Below, one piece after another: positions 1-8,196 of a DNA stretch of 20,210 nucleotides. Origin of the DNA: 2-02-FULL-47-50 sp964479045 (GTDB lineage Bacteria > Pseudomonadota > Gammaproteobacteria > Eutrophobiales > Eutrophobiaceae); assembly GCA_964479045.1 (NCBI GenBank), contig CAYZJI010000022.1:1-20210 (forward strand), in the 5' to 3' direction. The notes beneath the pieces were generated by a model. That model was not told where the DNA came from and did not search any database. It saw nothing but the letters and a program-made list of their open reading frames with translations. The stretch's first letter is position 1. Every line of letters starts with the position of its first letter. Made by a program: the position numbers and the translations under genes.

Positions 1-2
1 AG

Positions 3-896
3 CGCATTTTTCCTGAACTGTTCGAAGCCTATAACATCCTGCCCATGGGTGATTATCCGGCCAATCTCTTTGATACATTGAGTGCAATATCTCCACGGCC
101 CGCCGATTATCCGGAAATTGTTGTATTGACACCCGGGATCTACAACTCCGCTTATTTCGAACATTCATTTCTCGCCCAGAACATGGGGGCTGAACTGGTG
201 GAAGGTTCTGATCTGGTGGTGGCCGACGATGATTGTGTCTATATGAAAACCATTGAAGGCCTGTCTCGTGTCGATGTAATTTACCGGCGTATTGATGATC
301 TGTTTCTTGATCCGGAAATTTTCAATCCGGATTCGGTACTGGGCGTACCGGGTCTGATGCGTGCCTGGAAGAAAGGTAATGTTGCTCTTGCAAATGCACC
401 GGGCGCCGGCGTGGCTGATGATAAAGTTGTATACACCTACGTGCCGGACATGATCCGGTATTATCTGGGTGATGAGCCGATCCTGCCGAATGTACCAAGT
501 TTCTCCTGTGACGATGAAAAACAACGCAAGCATGTGCTCGCCAATCTGGAAAATCTGGTGGTTAAGCCGGCCAATGAATCAGGGGGATACGGTATGCTGG
601 TCGGCCCGCATTCCACACACAAACAACGTAGTGAATTTGCACGTCTCATCAAGGCCCGCCCGCGCAATTATATTGCACAACCGGTGATTACATTGTCTAC
701 CGTTCCGACACTGTGTGAGAACGCCATCGAACCACGGCATGTCGATCTGCGGCCGTTCATCCTGCAAAGCGATCGCATCAACGTCACCGCAGGGGGGTTG
801 ACCCGCGTGGCCCTGGTGCGTGGTTCACTCGTTGTGAATTCCTCACAGGGTGGCGGTAGCAAAGACACCTGGATCGTAGCCCCGGACGAGGATTAG
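3..896 (+). CDS. Circularly permuted ATP-grasp protein (COG2308-like), 5'-truncated by window edge
   Basis: The C-terminal 297 residues of a predicted circularly permuted type-2 ATP-grasp ligase are visible. The frame is open from base 3, so the internal Met at 45 is not the start; family members are about 470-490 residues, so roughly the first third to 40% lies off-window. Visible family motifs are LGVPGL, GVADDKVVYTYVP, the nucleotide-binding stretch LVVKPANESGGYGML, then PRHVDLRPF and the C-terminal SSQGGGSKDTW. Such enzymes are predicted to form amide bonds using ATP, probably in a peptide-like metabolite; no substrate has been established to my knowledge. The alpha-E gene starts 3 bp after the stop, indicating co-transcription. 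Identity is secure; the biochemical role is inference from family and context. Confidence 0.9.
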   Translation, partial: RIFPELFEAYNILPMGDYPANLFDTLSAISPRPADYPEIVVLTPGIYNSAYFEHSFLAQNMGAELVEGSDLVVADDDCVYMKTIEGLSRVDVIYRRIDDLFLDPEIFNPDSVLGVPGLMRAWKKGNVALANAPGAGVADDKVVYTYVPDMIRYYLGDEPILPNVPSFSCDDEKQRKHVLANLENLVVKPANESGGYGMLVGPHSTHKQRSEFARLIKARPRNYIAQPVITLSTVPTLCENAIEPRHVDLRPFILQSDRINVTAGGLTRVALVRGSLVVNSSQGGGSKDTWIVAPDED

Positions 897-899
897 TAC

Positions 900-1868
900 A
901 TGCTCTCACGCACAGCAGAAAGAATGTACTGGTTCGGGCGCTATCTTGAGCGCACTGAAAATACCGCCCGGCTGGTGAGTGTGAATGCTAATCTTCTGAT
1001 GGATCTGCCCATCCTTGGGAAAGAAATATGGGACAGCCTGATCGATATCACCGGCAGCAATTCCGAGTTTTATTCCCGATACAGCCGGGCTGATGAACGC
1101 AATGTCATCCGGTTTTTACTTGCGGATGAAGCCAACACCAGCTCCATGTTGTGCTCGATACGTATGGCCCGTGAAAATGTACGCACAGCGCGTGAAATTC
1201 TGCCGAACGAATCCTGGGAAGAAATCAACGGCTTTTATCTGTTCGTACGGCAGAACCTGGGCAATGCACTCAAGCGCGACGGACGGCAGGAATTTCTGGA
1301 TGATGTAGTCCGCTATTGTCATCAGATTACCGGCTTGCTGATCAGTAATATGACTCACGGCGAAGCCTATAATTTTATCCGTATCGGACGCAATCTCGAA
1401 CGTGCCGATATGACCACACGCATCGTTGATGTAGGCAGTCTGGGACTGGCCGGACAGACGAACGAACTGCCTGATACCTTCGAGACCACATTGTGGATGA
1501 ACGTGCTACGCTCATTAAGCGCGTATCAGATGTATCGCCTGCAAGTTCGCGACAAGGTCAACGGTGAAGATGTAGTCGCATTTCTGATGAAGAACAATCA
1601 ATTCCCACGCGCTGCCGGTTGTTGTCTTGCTGAACTTAATCAATGCGTATCACAACTGCCCAAAAATGATGCGGTCCTGCGCAGCAATTCACGCTTACAA
1701 CGTTTGTTGTCTGGTATGGATACTGGAAAAGTCCTGCAAAACGATCTGCATCAATTCATCGATGAACTCCAGGTGGCCCTGGCCGGAATACATGAAGAAG
1801 TCAGTAAAACCTGGTTTGAATATGCCGGCAGTGAACACGTGATTACGGCTCAGGAACAAACCGGGTAA
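900..1868 (+). CDS. Alpha-E domain protein (DUF403, COG2307)
   Basis: A 322-residue, mostly helical protein with the typical family start MLSRTAERMYWFGRYLERTE. The full length matches the usual 310-320 residues. Alpha-E proteins almost always sit next to circularly permuted ATP-grasp genes and are thought to partner them in a predicted peptide-ligation system; no catalytic activity is demonstrated that I know of. The ATG at 900 lies 3 bp after the upstream stop, so translation is probably coupled; I see no strong independent ribosome binding site. The last 19 bases overlap, tail to tail, the end of the convergent transglutaminase/DUF2126 gene. No frameshift or missing region is seen. Confidence 0.92.
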   Translation: MLSRTAERMYWFGRYLERTENTARLVSVNANLLMDLPILGKEIWDSLIDITGSNSEFYSRYSRADERNVIRFLLADEANTSSMLCSIRMARENVRTAREILPNESWEEINGFYLFVRQNLGNALKRDGRQEFLDDVVRYCHQITGLLISNMTHGEAYNFIRIGRNLERADMTTRIVDVGSLGLAGQTNELPDTFETTLWMNVLRSLSAYQMYRLQVRDKVNGEDVVAFLMKNNQFPRAAGCCLAELNQCVSQLPKNDAVLRSNSRLQRLLSGMDTGKVLQNDLHQFIDELQVALAGIHEEVSKTWFEYAGSEHVITAQEQTG

Positions 1869-4800
1869 CGCAGATCCAGAGTATAGGGCTGTTCCGGATG
1901 TGGATCCTCCATAGGAACGTGCATCTGACCCTGGGTGTTGCCGTGTGACCAGAAACGCACAGAGCGTCTCGCTTCGGCTTCATTGGCATTGACCGGAAAC
2001 GTTTCATAATTGCGGCCGCCCGGATGAGCTACAGCATAGGTACAACCTGTAACTGAACGGCCGAGTTCGGTATCGACAATATCAAACACCAGCGGCGGAT
2101 GGGCACGGATGGTGGGATGCAAGCTCGAATACGGTTGCCAGGCCTTGTATCTTACGCCAGCCACATAACTGCCGCGGATGCCGGTGGCGCGCAATGGAAT
2201 CTTGCGGCCATTACACGTCACGATATAACGATCACCTGCCATGCCCTGTACGCTGATCTGCAAACGTTCCACGGATGAATCCACATAACGTGCTGTACCC
2301 TGCCCGGCGGACTCTTCACCCAGCACATGCCAGGGTTCGAGTGCAGTATGTAAATCAACCTGCATACCGGCCACCTGCAGTGTTCCAATATGAGGAAAAC
2401 GAAATTCACGGAAAGGTGCAAACCATTCAAGTTCAAATGTGAATCCGGCATGACGTAAATCCTGGACCACTGTTTTCATGTCTTCCCAGACAAAATACGG
2501 GAGCATGAAACGATCATGCAATTCAGTGCCCCAGCGTATCAACGGCCGCCGGTAGGGCTGTCGCCAGAAATGCGCAATCAGACAACGTAGCAGCAACATT
2601 TGCACCGCGCTCATACGGGCATGCGGTGGCATTTCAAATGCCCGAAACTCAACCAGCCCCAGCCGCCCGGTGGGGCTGTCAGGTGAATAGAGTTTGTCGA
2701 TACAGAATTCAGCACGATGTGTGTTACCGGTAAGGTCTACCAGAAAATTGCGCAGCACCCGATCCACCCGCCAGGGCTGCAACGATTCGCCCGTCGCCAG
2801 AAGACTTAATGCAATCTCGAGTTCATACAGATTGTCATCCCGGGCTTCATCCACACGTGGCGACTGGCTGGTCGGACCAATAAACAATCCTGAAAATAAA
2901 TAGGACAGTGCCGGATGGTGCTGCCAGTACGTGATGAGACTGCATAATAGATCCGGACGTCGCAGAAAAGGACTGTCAGCCGGAATCTGGCTACCGAGTG
3001 TCACATGATTTCCACCACCAGTACCGGAGTGGCGACCATCCAGCATGAATTTTTCTGTACCCAGACGTGATTCGCGCGCGATTGAATACAACGTCTGGAT
3101 ATTGTTGACGAGTTCCTTCCAGTTTGCTGCCGGATGGATATTCACTTCGATGACACCGGGATCAGGCGTCACCTGCAATTTCTGCAGGCGCGGATCCCAC
3201 GGTGGCAGGTACCCTTCGATCACCACCGGCAGTTTGAGCTTCTTCGCAGTTGCTTCGATACAGGTCAGTAATTGCAACCAACCTTCAACCCTGGTCAAGG
3301 GTGGCATAAATACATATAAACGCCCTGCCCGCACTTCCACACATAATGCTGTCCGGATGGTATCGACAGTATCATCTGCATTTTGTGCGGCCGTCTGCGC
3401 CTTGACACTGGCGACCGAACGCGACAATAAAGCAACTTCTGGTAAATTGTCCCGGCCGGAAAACGGATCAGGTACCGGTTCTTCTTCTGCGGCTTCTGCT
3501 GCAACACTACTCACCGGTAATGAGGATAACGGTAACCGGTAACCCATCGCGCCATCTCCCGGCAACAGATACATATGACCGCTGCGGAATGTCCAGAGAC
3601 TGCTTTGCCAGTAGCCTTCATGCACATCCGCACCGCGCCAGCGCAGCGGCACCGCATATCCTGTCACCTGATCCAGACCACGCCGCAATAACGCTGCCAG
3701 GCGCTGCCGTTCCAGTGAGTCTTTCAAGCTACTATGTTGTGGATCAACATCGGCCGGCAGATTGGCTTCCTGTAACAGGTAATGCGGAATATCTTCGTAA
3801 CCCGGAATGATCCGCTCGGCAGGAACGCCCAATGTTTTTACCAGTGTCTTGATAAATTGATCCGCCTGTGCCAGCTCAAACTGGTAATCCTGTTCTTCAC
3901 TGGCCAGCCATTTATCGTCCTGCCACACCGGTTGTCCATCAAGACGCCAGATCGCGGACAAGGCCCAGCGCGGCAAGGGTTCACCCGGATACCACTTGCC
4001 CTGACCATAGTGCAACAAACCGCCTGGTGCAAAATGTTCACGCAACTGTTTGATCAGACTTCCAGCCAGTTGCCGTTTCTTTTTACCCAATGCCGCAGTA
4101 TTCCATTCTGCACTCTGCATATCATCAATCGATACAAATGTAGGTTCACCCCCCATGGTCAGACGCACATCTGACTCAATGAGCAAGGTATCTGTACTCT
4201 CGCCCAACGCCGTAATGGCCTGCCACTGGGTATCGCTGTAGGGACGGGTAACACGCGGATCTTCATGTATACGTACAACTTCGTTGGCATAGCTGAAGTC
4301 CACTTCACACATACTTGTCGCGCCAGTCACCGGTGCAGCACTCGACGGTTCAGGTGTGCACGCCAGTGGAATGTGTCCTTCGCCGGCAAACAATCCCGAA
4401 GTCGGATCAAGGCCGATCCAGCCTGCGCCCGGAAGATACACTTCCACCCAGGCATGTAAATCTGTGAAGTCGTTAGCCGGTCCGGCAGGACCGTCCAGTG
4501 GTTTGATATCCGGCATCAGTTGAATCAGATAGCCTGAAACAAAACGTGCAGCAAGACCCAGATGCCGGAAAATTTGCACCAGCAACCAGGCACTATCGCG
4601 GCAGGAACCGGATTTTAATGTCAGGGTTTGTTCACAGGTTTGCACACCGGGTTCAAGCCGGATGAGATACCCTACATCTTTTTGCAAACGCTGATTCAGG
4701 GCCACGAGGAAATTGACCGAATGCTGCTTGCTTCGATCCACCTGCTTGAGCCAGCGTTTTAATGCCGGCCCGTCTTCCCTGATTTCAAGATACGGCGCCA

Positions 4801-5140
4801 AATCAGAGCGCAATTGTGGTTCATAGGTAAACGGAAAATGTTCCGCCGTTTCCTCCAGAAAAAAATCAAACGGATTGACCACCGCCAAATCTGCAATCAA
4901 TTCCACATCAATCTTGAGTAATCGTGTTTTGTCCGGAAATACCAGTCGCGCCAGATAATTGCCAAAGGGGTCCTGCTGCCAGTTGATGAAATGTCTGGAA
5001 GGTTCAACTTTGAGTGAGTAACTGAGTATCGATGTACGACAGTGTGGTGCTGGCCGCAGTCGCATGATATGAGGTGACAATGTCACCAGGCGATCGTAGT
5101 GATATTCGGTGCTGTGTTTTATCGCAACCCGGATGGCCAT
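1850..5140 (-). CDS. Transglutaminase-like / DUF2126 putative amidoligase fusion protein
   Basis: A 1096-residue two-part protein. Residues 1 to about 300 are a bacterial transglutaminase-like thiol enzyme: N-terminal beta region, then a Cys180-His229-Asp245 triad visible in LKSGSCRDSAW, TDLHAWVEVY and GLDPTSG. From about residue 320 to the end is DUF2126 (COG4196), described in Pfam as a putative amidoligase, with landmarks GGEPTFVSIDD, GQGKWYPGEPLPRW, DGRHSGTGGGNH and FIGPTSQSPRVDEARDD. The length is typical for this fusion. It probably cleaves or transfers amide bonds on a peptide made by the ATP-grasp/alpha-E pair; that is inference from family context. No signal peptide is seen, so it is presumably cytosolic. 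It lies 133 bp downstream of the Anbu gene, and that gap contains two hairpins. Confidence 0.92.
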   Translation of the reverse strand: MAIRVAIKHSTEYHYDRLVTLSPHIMRLRPAPHCRTSILSYSLKVEPSRHFINWQQDPFGNYLARLVFPDKTRLLKIDVELIADLAVVNPFDFFLEETAEHFPFTYEPQLRSDLAPYLEIREDGPALKRWLKQVDRSKQHSVNFLVALNQRLQKDVGYLIRLEPGVQTCEQTLTLKSGSCRDSAWLLVQIFRHLGLAARFVSGYLIQLMPDIKPLDGPAGPANDFTDLHAWVEVYLPGAGWIGLDPTSGLFAGEGHIPLACTPEPSSAAPVTGATSMCEVDFSYANEVVRIHEDPRVTRPYSDTQWQAITALGESTDTLLIESDVRLTMGGEPTFVSIDDMQSAEWNTAALGKKKRQLAGSLIKQLREHFAPGGLLHYGQGKWYPGEPLPRWALSAIWRLDGQPVWQDDKWLASEEQDYQFELAQADQFIKTLVKTLGVPAERIIPGYEDIPHYLLQEANLPADVDPQHSSLKDSLERQRLAALLRRGLDQVTGYAVPLRWRGADVHEGYWQSSLWTFRSGHMYLLPGDGAMGYRLPLSSLPVSSVAAEAAEEEPVPDPFSGRDNLPEVALLSRSVASVKAQTAAQNADDTVDTIRTALCVEVRAGRLYVFMPPLTRVEGWLQLLTCIEATAKKLKLPVVIEGYLPPWDPRLQKLQVTPDPGVIEVNIHPAANWKELVNNIQTLYSIARESRLGTEKFMLDGRHSGTGGGNHVTLGSQIPADSPFLRRPDLLCSLITYWQHHPALSYLFSGLFIGPTSQSPRVDEARDDNLYELEIALSLLATGESLQPWRVDRVLRNFLVDLTGNTHRAEFCIDKLYSPDSPTGRLGLVEFRAFEMPPHARMSAVQMLLLRCLIAHFWRQPYRRPLIRWGTELHDRFMLPYFVWEDMKTVVQDLRHAGFTFELEWFAPFREFRFPHIGTLQVAGMQVDLHTALEPWHVLGEESAGQGTARYVDSSVERLQISVQGMAGDRYIVTCNGRKIPLRATGIRGSYVAGVRYKAWQPYSSLHPTIRAHPPLVFDIVDTELGRSVTGCTYAVAHPGGRNYETFPVNANEAEARRSVRFWSHGNTQGQMHVPMEDPHPEQPYTLDLRYPVCS

Positions 5141-5203
5141 AATTTAATGTTTTACACTCATGCGAACAGCAAGCAATATTACTGGCTAAGTTTACCTGCA
5201 TGC

Positions 5204-5261
5204 TGTAGGGCAAGTCTGCGACTTGCCTTAGTTGGATGGCAACTCACCGAGTTGCCCTACA
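5204..5261. repeat. Paired-hairpin (REP/BIME-like) element between Anbu and transglutaminase genes
   Basis: Two perfect 8-bp stems with 3-nt loops stand side by side: ggcaagtc-tgc-gacttgcc at 5209-5227 and ggcaactc-acc-gagttgcc at 5238-5256. The whole unit is enclosed by a perfect 10-bp inverted repeat, tgtagggcaa (5204-5213) and ttgccctaca (5252-5261). This nested organisation resembles dispersed REP/BIME or small MITE elements. Because it lies in the putative Anbu-to-transglutaminase transcript, it could stabilise or attenuate mRNA. No T-run follows on the minus strand, so it is not a classic intrinsic terminator. Confidence 0.75.
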
Positions 5262-5273
5262 AAGAACTTTTAC

Positions 5274-6038
5274 TCAGTTGGATGAGCCCTCGATTTTGTC
5301 CTGTCCTTCCTTGTCCCAGTTGGCGCTCCAGGCAATCGGTGGCAGTTTGTTAAACGCCTCTTTGAGATTACTGTCCCAACTGCGTTTGAGTTGACGCAGA
5401 TATTCACTCCCATCCTCAAAGCGGTAATACCGGTTAAGCACCAGACTGTCGGTATGATAGATCATCACTTCGATGGGCGGGCCCACGGTGAGATTACTGC
5501 GCATGGTCGAGTCCATGGATACCAGCGCGCTCAATGCACCCGTTTCAAGACTCGATTCAGGCGTGAGTATGCGATCCAGAATGGGTTTGCCGTATTTGCT
5601 CTCACCGATTTGCAAAAATGGTGTGTCACTTGAAGTAGTAATGTGATTACCCTGCGGATACACCAGACAAACTGCCGGTTTATGTCCGGCCACCTGTCCG
5701 CCAACAATAAAGTTCGCTTCAAAATTGATACCACCACCCGTATTTTTTTGCTGCTGCTGCAAACTGATGCCGCCCACATAATCCGCCGCATCAGTGATAT
5801 TCTGCATGGTCATCAGATTCATGGGCAACATCTGCTTCATGTCCCGTTTGATCTGGGCAATCACACCCTGGGTAGTGGCCAGATTGCCTGCCGTCAGAAT
5901 GACAAACTGACGTTCCCCATCAACCCCGAACTTGTACATCTTGCTGTAGGTACTGACATTATCAACACCCGCATTGGTACGAGAGTCGGATACGAAAATG
6001 AGACCGGCATTGAGGGAGATGGCAAGACAATACGTCAT
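5274..6038 (-). CDS. Anbu (ancestral beta subunit) proteasome-type Ntn hydrolase, COG3484
   Basis: A 254-residue 20S-proteasome-beta/HslV relative. The start MTYCLAISLNAGLIFVSDSR is diagnostic: removal of Met exposes the predicted catalytic Thr, with Asp17 and Lys32 (mature numbering) in SDSRTNAG and YSKMYKF as the proteasome-like active-site partners. Anbu proteins form open helical or ring assemblies, and robust peptidase activity has been hard to demonstrate. Anbu genes characteristically cluster with ATP-grasp (COG2308), alpha-E (COG2307) and transglutaminase-like (COG1305) genes, exactly the set found here. It is the first gene of a minus-strand unit continuing into the transglutaminase/DUF2126 gene. 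It probably processes or recycles the product of the neighbouring ligases (inference). Confidence 0.93.
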   Translation of the reverse strand: MTYCLAISLNAGLIFVSDSRTNAGVDNVSTYSKMYKFGVDGERQFVILTAGNLATTQGVIAQIKRDMKQMLPMNLMTMQNITDAADYVGGISLQQQQKNTGGGINFEANFIVGGQVAGHKPAVCLVYPQGNHITTSSDTPFLQIGESKYGKPILDRILTPESSLETGALSALVSMDSTMRSNLTVGPPIEVMIYHTDSLVLNRYYRFEDGSEYLRQLKRSWDSNLKEAFNKLPPIAWSANWDKEGQDKIEGSSN

Positions 6039-6085
6039 GTTGTTTTATGGCCTTTGCATTTTGTGACGTGATCACGCATGAATGA

Positions 6086-6113
6086 AATGTAAAGCATTAG
6101 ACCTGTCAGTCAA
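6086..6113 (-). promoter_or_regulatory. Candidate sigma70 promoter for the Anbu unit
   Basis: Reading the minus strand, TTGACT (6108-6113) matches the -35 consensus at five of six bases. It is followed after 16 bp by TACATT (6086-6091), four of six for -10. This lies about 48 bp upstream of the Anbu ATG. A short dyad, gtagt-N6-actac, is just upstream (6130-6145). The call is by motif only. Confidence 0.4.
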
Positions 6114-6246
6114 GCAATATCCCTTTTCCGTAGTGTATAAACTACATGAATGATGAGACAAAATTAAAATGAAATCAATAAAATAAAGCCGTTATCTGCA
6201 GTAAAAAATCAGGGCATTGTATGAATGTTTGCCCGATGTCAGTGCA

Positions 6247-6876
6247 TCAGGTGGCTTTGCGTAATCCATTCAGCAGCAGATCGATATGGGTTTTGAGATA
6301 AGCCTGCAAGTCGAGGGGAGAAAATTGTTCAAATACCGAGCGCCAGATCGCCGCAGTGAGCGCCGGGCTGAAGATCGCCTGCAATTCCCAGTTTAATACT
6401 GCCGGCCGGAATTCACCCTCTGCCACACCCCGTTCCAATACGCCCCGCAGGTTCTGATGACAACGGGTAATAATTTCCTGATGATAAAATTGCGCAAGTT
6501 CAGGAAAGCGAGCTCCTTCACTGATGATCAACTTTGGAATCACACTGGCATCGGTTGCCACCAGGTCTGCATAGATCACCTGCAACTGTTGGCGCAGGAT
6601 CTCTGTCGCGCTGATTTTTTTCTGACTTCCGATTTCTTCCACCTTTTCCAGTTGCGGCAATATCCAGTGCCGCACCACTTCATGAAAAAGTTCTTCCTTG
6701 GATTTGAAATAGAGATAAATCGTGCCCTTGCTGATCCCGGCCCGCTCCGCTACATCATCGAGCCGCGCGCCGGCATAGCCGTTGATGGCAAACACATCCA
6801 GTGCCGCCTCGAGAATTTCTCCCGGGCGTTCATCTTTACGCCGGACGTTACGGATTTTTTTGGCAACCTGTACCAT
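6247..6876 (-). CDS. TetR/AcrR-family transcriptional repressor
   Basis: A 209-residue TetR-family regulator. The N-terminal DNA-binding domain has a helix-turn-helix at about residues 38-57 (RLDDVAERAGISKGTIYLYF), the family signature, followed by KSKEELF. The helical C-terminal part (about 70-205) would form the ligand-binding and dimer domain. It is divergent from the RND efflux operon with a 126-bp gap, the usual arrangement for a local repressor that responds to pump substrates. A dyad in the gap lies between the -35 and -10 of its own candidate promoter, so autorepression is likely. Length is normal for the family. Ligand unknown. The ATG at 6876 has only a weak, distant Shine-Dalgarno (acagg, 13 bp). 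Confidence 0.9.
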   Translation of the reverse strand: MVQVAKKIRNVRRKDERPGEILEAALDVFAINGYAGARLDDVAERAGISKGTIYLYFKSKEELFHEVVRHWILPQLEKVEEIGSQKKISATEILRQQLQVIYADLVATDASVIPKLIISEGARFPELAQFYHQEIITRCHQNLRGVLERGVAEGEFRPAVLNWELQAIFSPALTAAIWRSVFEQFSPLDLQAYLKTHIDLLLNGLRKAT

Positions 6877-6907
6877 TTAATGTCATATACCTGTAAGAAA
6901 AAAATGT

Positions 6908-6937
6908 TTGCGATAGTGCAAATATACACTATACAAT
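6908..6937 (+). promoter_or_regulatory. Candidate sigma70 promoter for the RND efflux operon
   Basis: TTGCGA at 6908-6913 (four of six for -35) is followed after 18 bp by TACAAT at 6932-6937 (five of six for -10). The dyad atagtg-N8-cactat (6913-6932) sits within the spacer, and the second dyad starts at the last base of the -10. Repressor binding at either would block transcription. Confidence 0.45.
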
Positions 6938-6961
6938 ACTGACTGACTGGTCAGTAATCAA
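6933..6961 (-). promoter_or_regulatory. Candidate sigma70 promoter for the tetR-family gene
   Basis: On the minus strand TTGATT (6956-6961) is separated by exactly 17 bp from TATTGT (6933-6938). The dyad at 6937-6956 fills the spacer, a layout typical of autoregulated TetR-family genes. Confidence 0.45.
6937..6956. promoter_or_regulatory. Putative TetR-family operator (20-bp dyad)
   Basis: tactgac-tgactg-gtcagta is a perfect 7-bp inverted repeat with a 6-bp centre. It lies between the divergent genes, immediately after the -10 of the efflux promoter and between the -35 and -10 of the repressor promoter. Size and symmetry fit a TetR-family homodimer site. A second dyad, atagtg-N8-cactat (6913-6932), also spans 20 bp and is centred 24 bp away. 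Confidence 0.6.
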
Positions 6962-7002
6962 CCCCCAATGATAAGAAATCTGTGGCAGAGGTAGGAAATA
7001 TC

Positions 7003-8190
7003 ATGAAGTTTGACAATATTCAGACCGGAAACAACCGGTATCTATGGACACTACTATTCACGGTTTCACTGCTGTCAGCTTGCGATCAACAGTCTTCCCA
7101 GCAGTCCATGGACATGCCACCCCCGGCCGTGACGGTCGCCACACCGCTCGTTAAGGATGTGACGGACTGGGATGAATTCACCGGTCGTATCTATGCAGTT
7201 GAATCTGTTGAAGTACGCCCGCGTGTCAGCGGCTATCTGCAATCTGTCAATTTTGTTGAAGGTCATATCGTTAAACAAGGCGATCTGCTGTATGTCATCG
7301 ACCCGCGGCCATATCAAGCCATACTGGATCAAGCCCATGCCACCGTGACCCGGGCCAAGGCTTCCGTTGATCTTGCTGAAAACGATCTGGCCCGCGCGGA
7401 ACGGCTGTTTCAATCGCGTGCCATTTCTGAAGAAGAAGTGGATACCCGCAAAAACCAGAAACGCGAAGCCCTGGCATCGCTTGAAGCTGCGCAGGCCGCT
7501 GTGAAAGAGGCCCAACTGGATGTTGAATTCACCCACATCAAGGCCCCCATCACCGGCCGCATCAGCCGTACACGAATTACTGCCGGAAATCTGGTCACCG
7601 GAGGTGATTTTGAATCCACGCTGCTGACCAACATCGTTTCCATGGATCCGGTGTATGTTTATTTCAATGCCGATGAACAGGCCGTACTGCATTACACCCG
7701 CATGGATCTGGCGGGTGTGCGCGAGAGTTCACGCACCAAAAAAAACCCGGTGCTGCTGAAACTTGCCGATGAAGATGAATACCTGCATCAGGGTGAAGTG
7801 GACTTTGTTGATAACCAGATTGATCTTGCCACCGGCACCCTGCGTGCCCGTGCAATTGTTAACAATCCGGATTTTCTGCTGGTGCCCGGCATGTTTGCTG
7901 ACGTCCGCTTGCAGGGTGAAGGCCCCTACCCGGCACTGTTGATTCCGGACAGTGCCATCGGTACCGATCAAACCATCCGTTATGTGTATGTTGTGAATGA
8001 AAACAATACTGTTATCCGGCGTCCGATCAAACCCGGCCGTTTGCAGGACGGATTACGCGTGATTCGCGGCGGTCTCGAAGCCACTGATCGCATCATCATT
8101 AACGGAATTCAACGCGCCCGTGACGGCATGGTGGTTGCTCCGGAAAATGGCGTCATTGCCGATCCCGCTGCCGCGGCACCACAAGGATAA
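7003..8190 (+). CDS. RND efflux periplasmic adaptor (membrane fusion) lipoprotein, MexE/OqxA/AcrA type
   Basis: A 395-residue adaptor linking the inner-membrane RND pump to the outer-membrane channel. The signal peptide ends in a lipobox, LLSAC (Cys27). Asp at +2 is the classical inner-membrane retention signal, fitting an adaptor anchored in the inner membrane. The lipoyl/biotinyl-like half-motifs flank a helical hairpin (about 85-175): RPRVSGYLQSVNFVEGHIVKQ (shown in part) before it and IKAPITGRISR after it, followed by beta-barrel and membrane-proximal domains. I chose ATG 7003 over the in-frame GTG 6982 because agga (6993-6996) lies 6 bp upstream and the signal peptide then has normal length. 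The pump gene follows after 6 bp. Closest in feel to MexE/OqxA/BpeE adaptors; substrates are not predictable. Confidence 0.92.
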   Translation: MKFDNIQTGNNRYLWTLLFTVSLLSACDQQSSQQSMDMPPPAVTVATPLVKDVTDWDEFTGRIYAVESVEVRPRVSGYLQSVNFVEGHIVKQGDLLYVIDPRPYQAILDQAHATVTRAKASVDLAENDLARAERLFQSRAISEEEVDTRKNQKREALASLEAAQAAVKEAQLDVEFTHIKAPITGRISRTRITAGNLVTGGDFESTLLTNIVSMDPVYVYFNADEQAVLHYTRMDLAGVRESSRTKKNPVLLKLADEDEYLHQGEVDFVDNQIDLATGTLRARAIVNNPDFLLVPGMFADVRLQGEGPYPALLIPDSAIGTDQTIRYVYVVNENNTVIRRPIKPGRLQDGLRVIRGGLEATDRIIINGIQRARDGMVVAPENGVIADPAAAAPQG

Positions 8191-8196
8191 ACGATC

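Noticed and set aside
3045..3542. 165-residue plus-strand reading frame
   Set aside because: Antisense to the strongly supported transglutaminase/DUF2126 gene, low-complexity Ser/Thr/Arg composition, no recognisable motif.
6982..7002. Longer GTG start for the RND adaptor
   Set aside because: No ribosome binding site precedes it, and ATG 7003 gives a normal lipoprotein signal peptide with a good Shine-Dalgarno.
7075..7692. 205-residue minus-strand reading frame
   Set aside because: Antisense shadow of the RND adaptor gene, with no family motif and no ribosome binding site.
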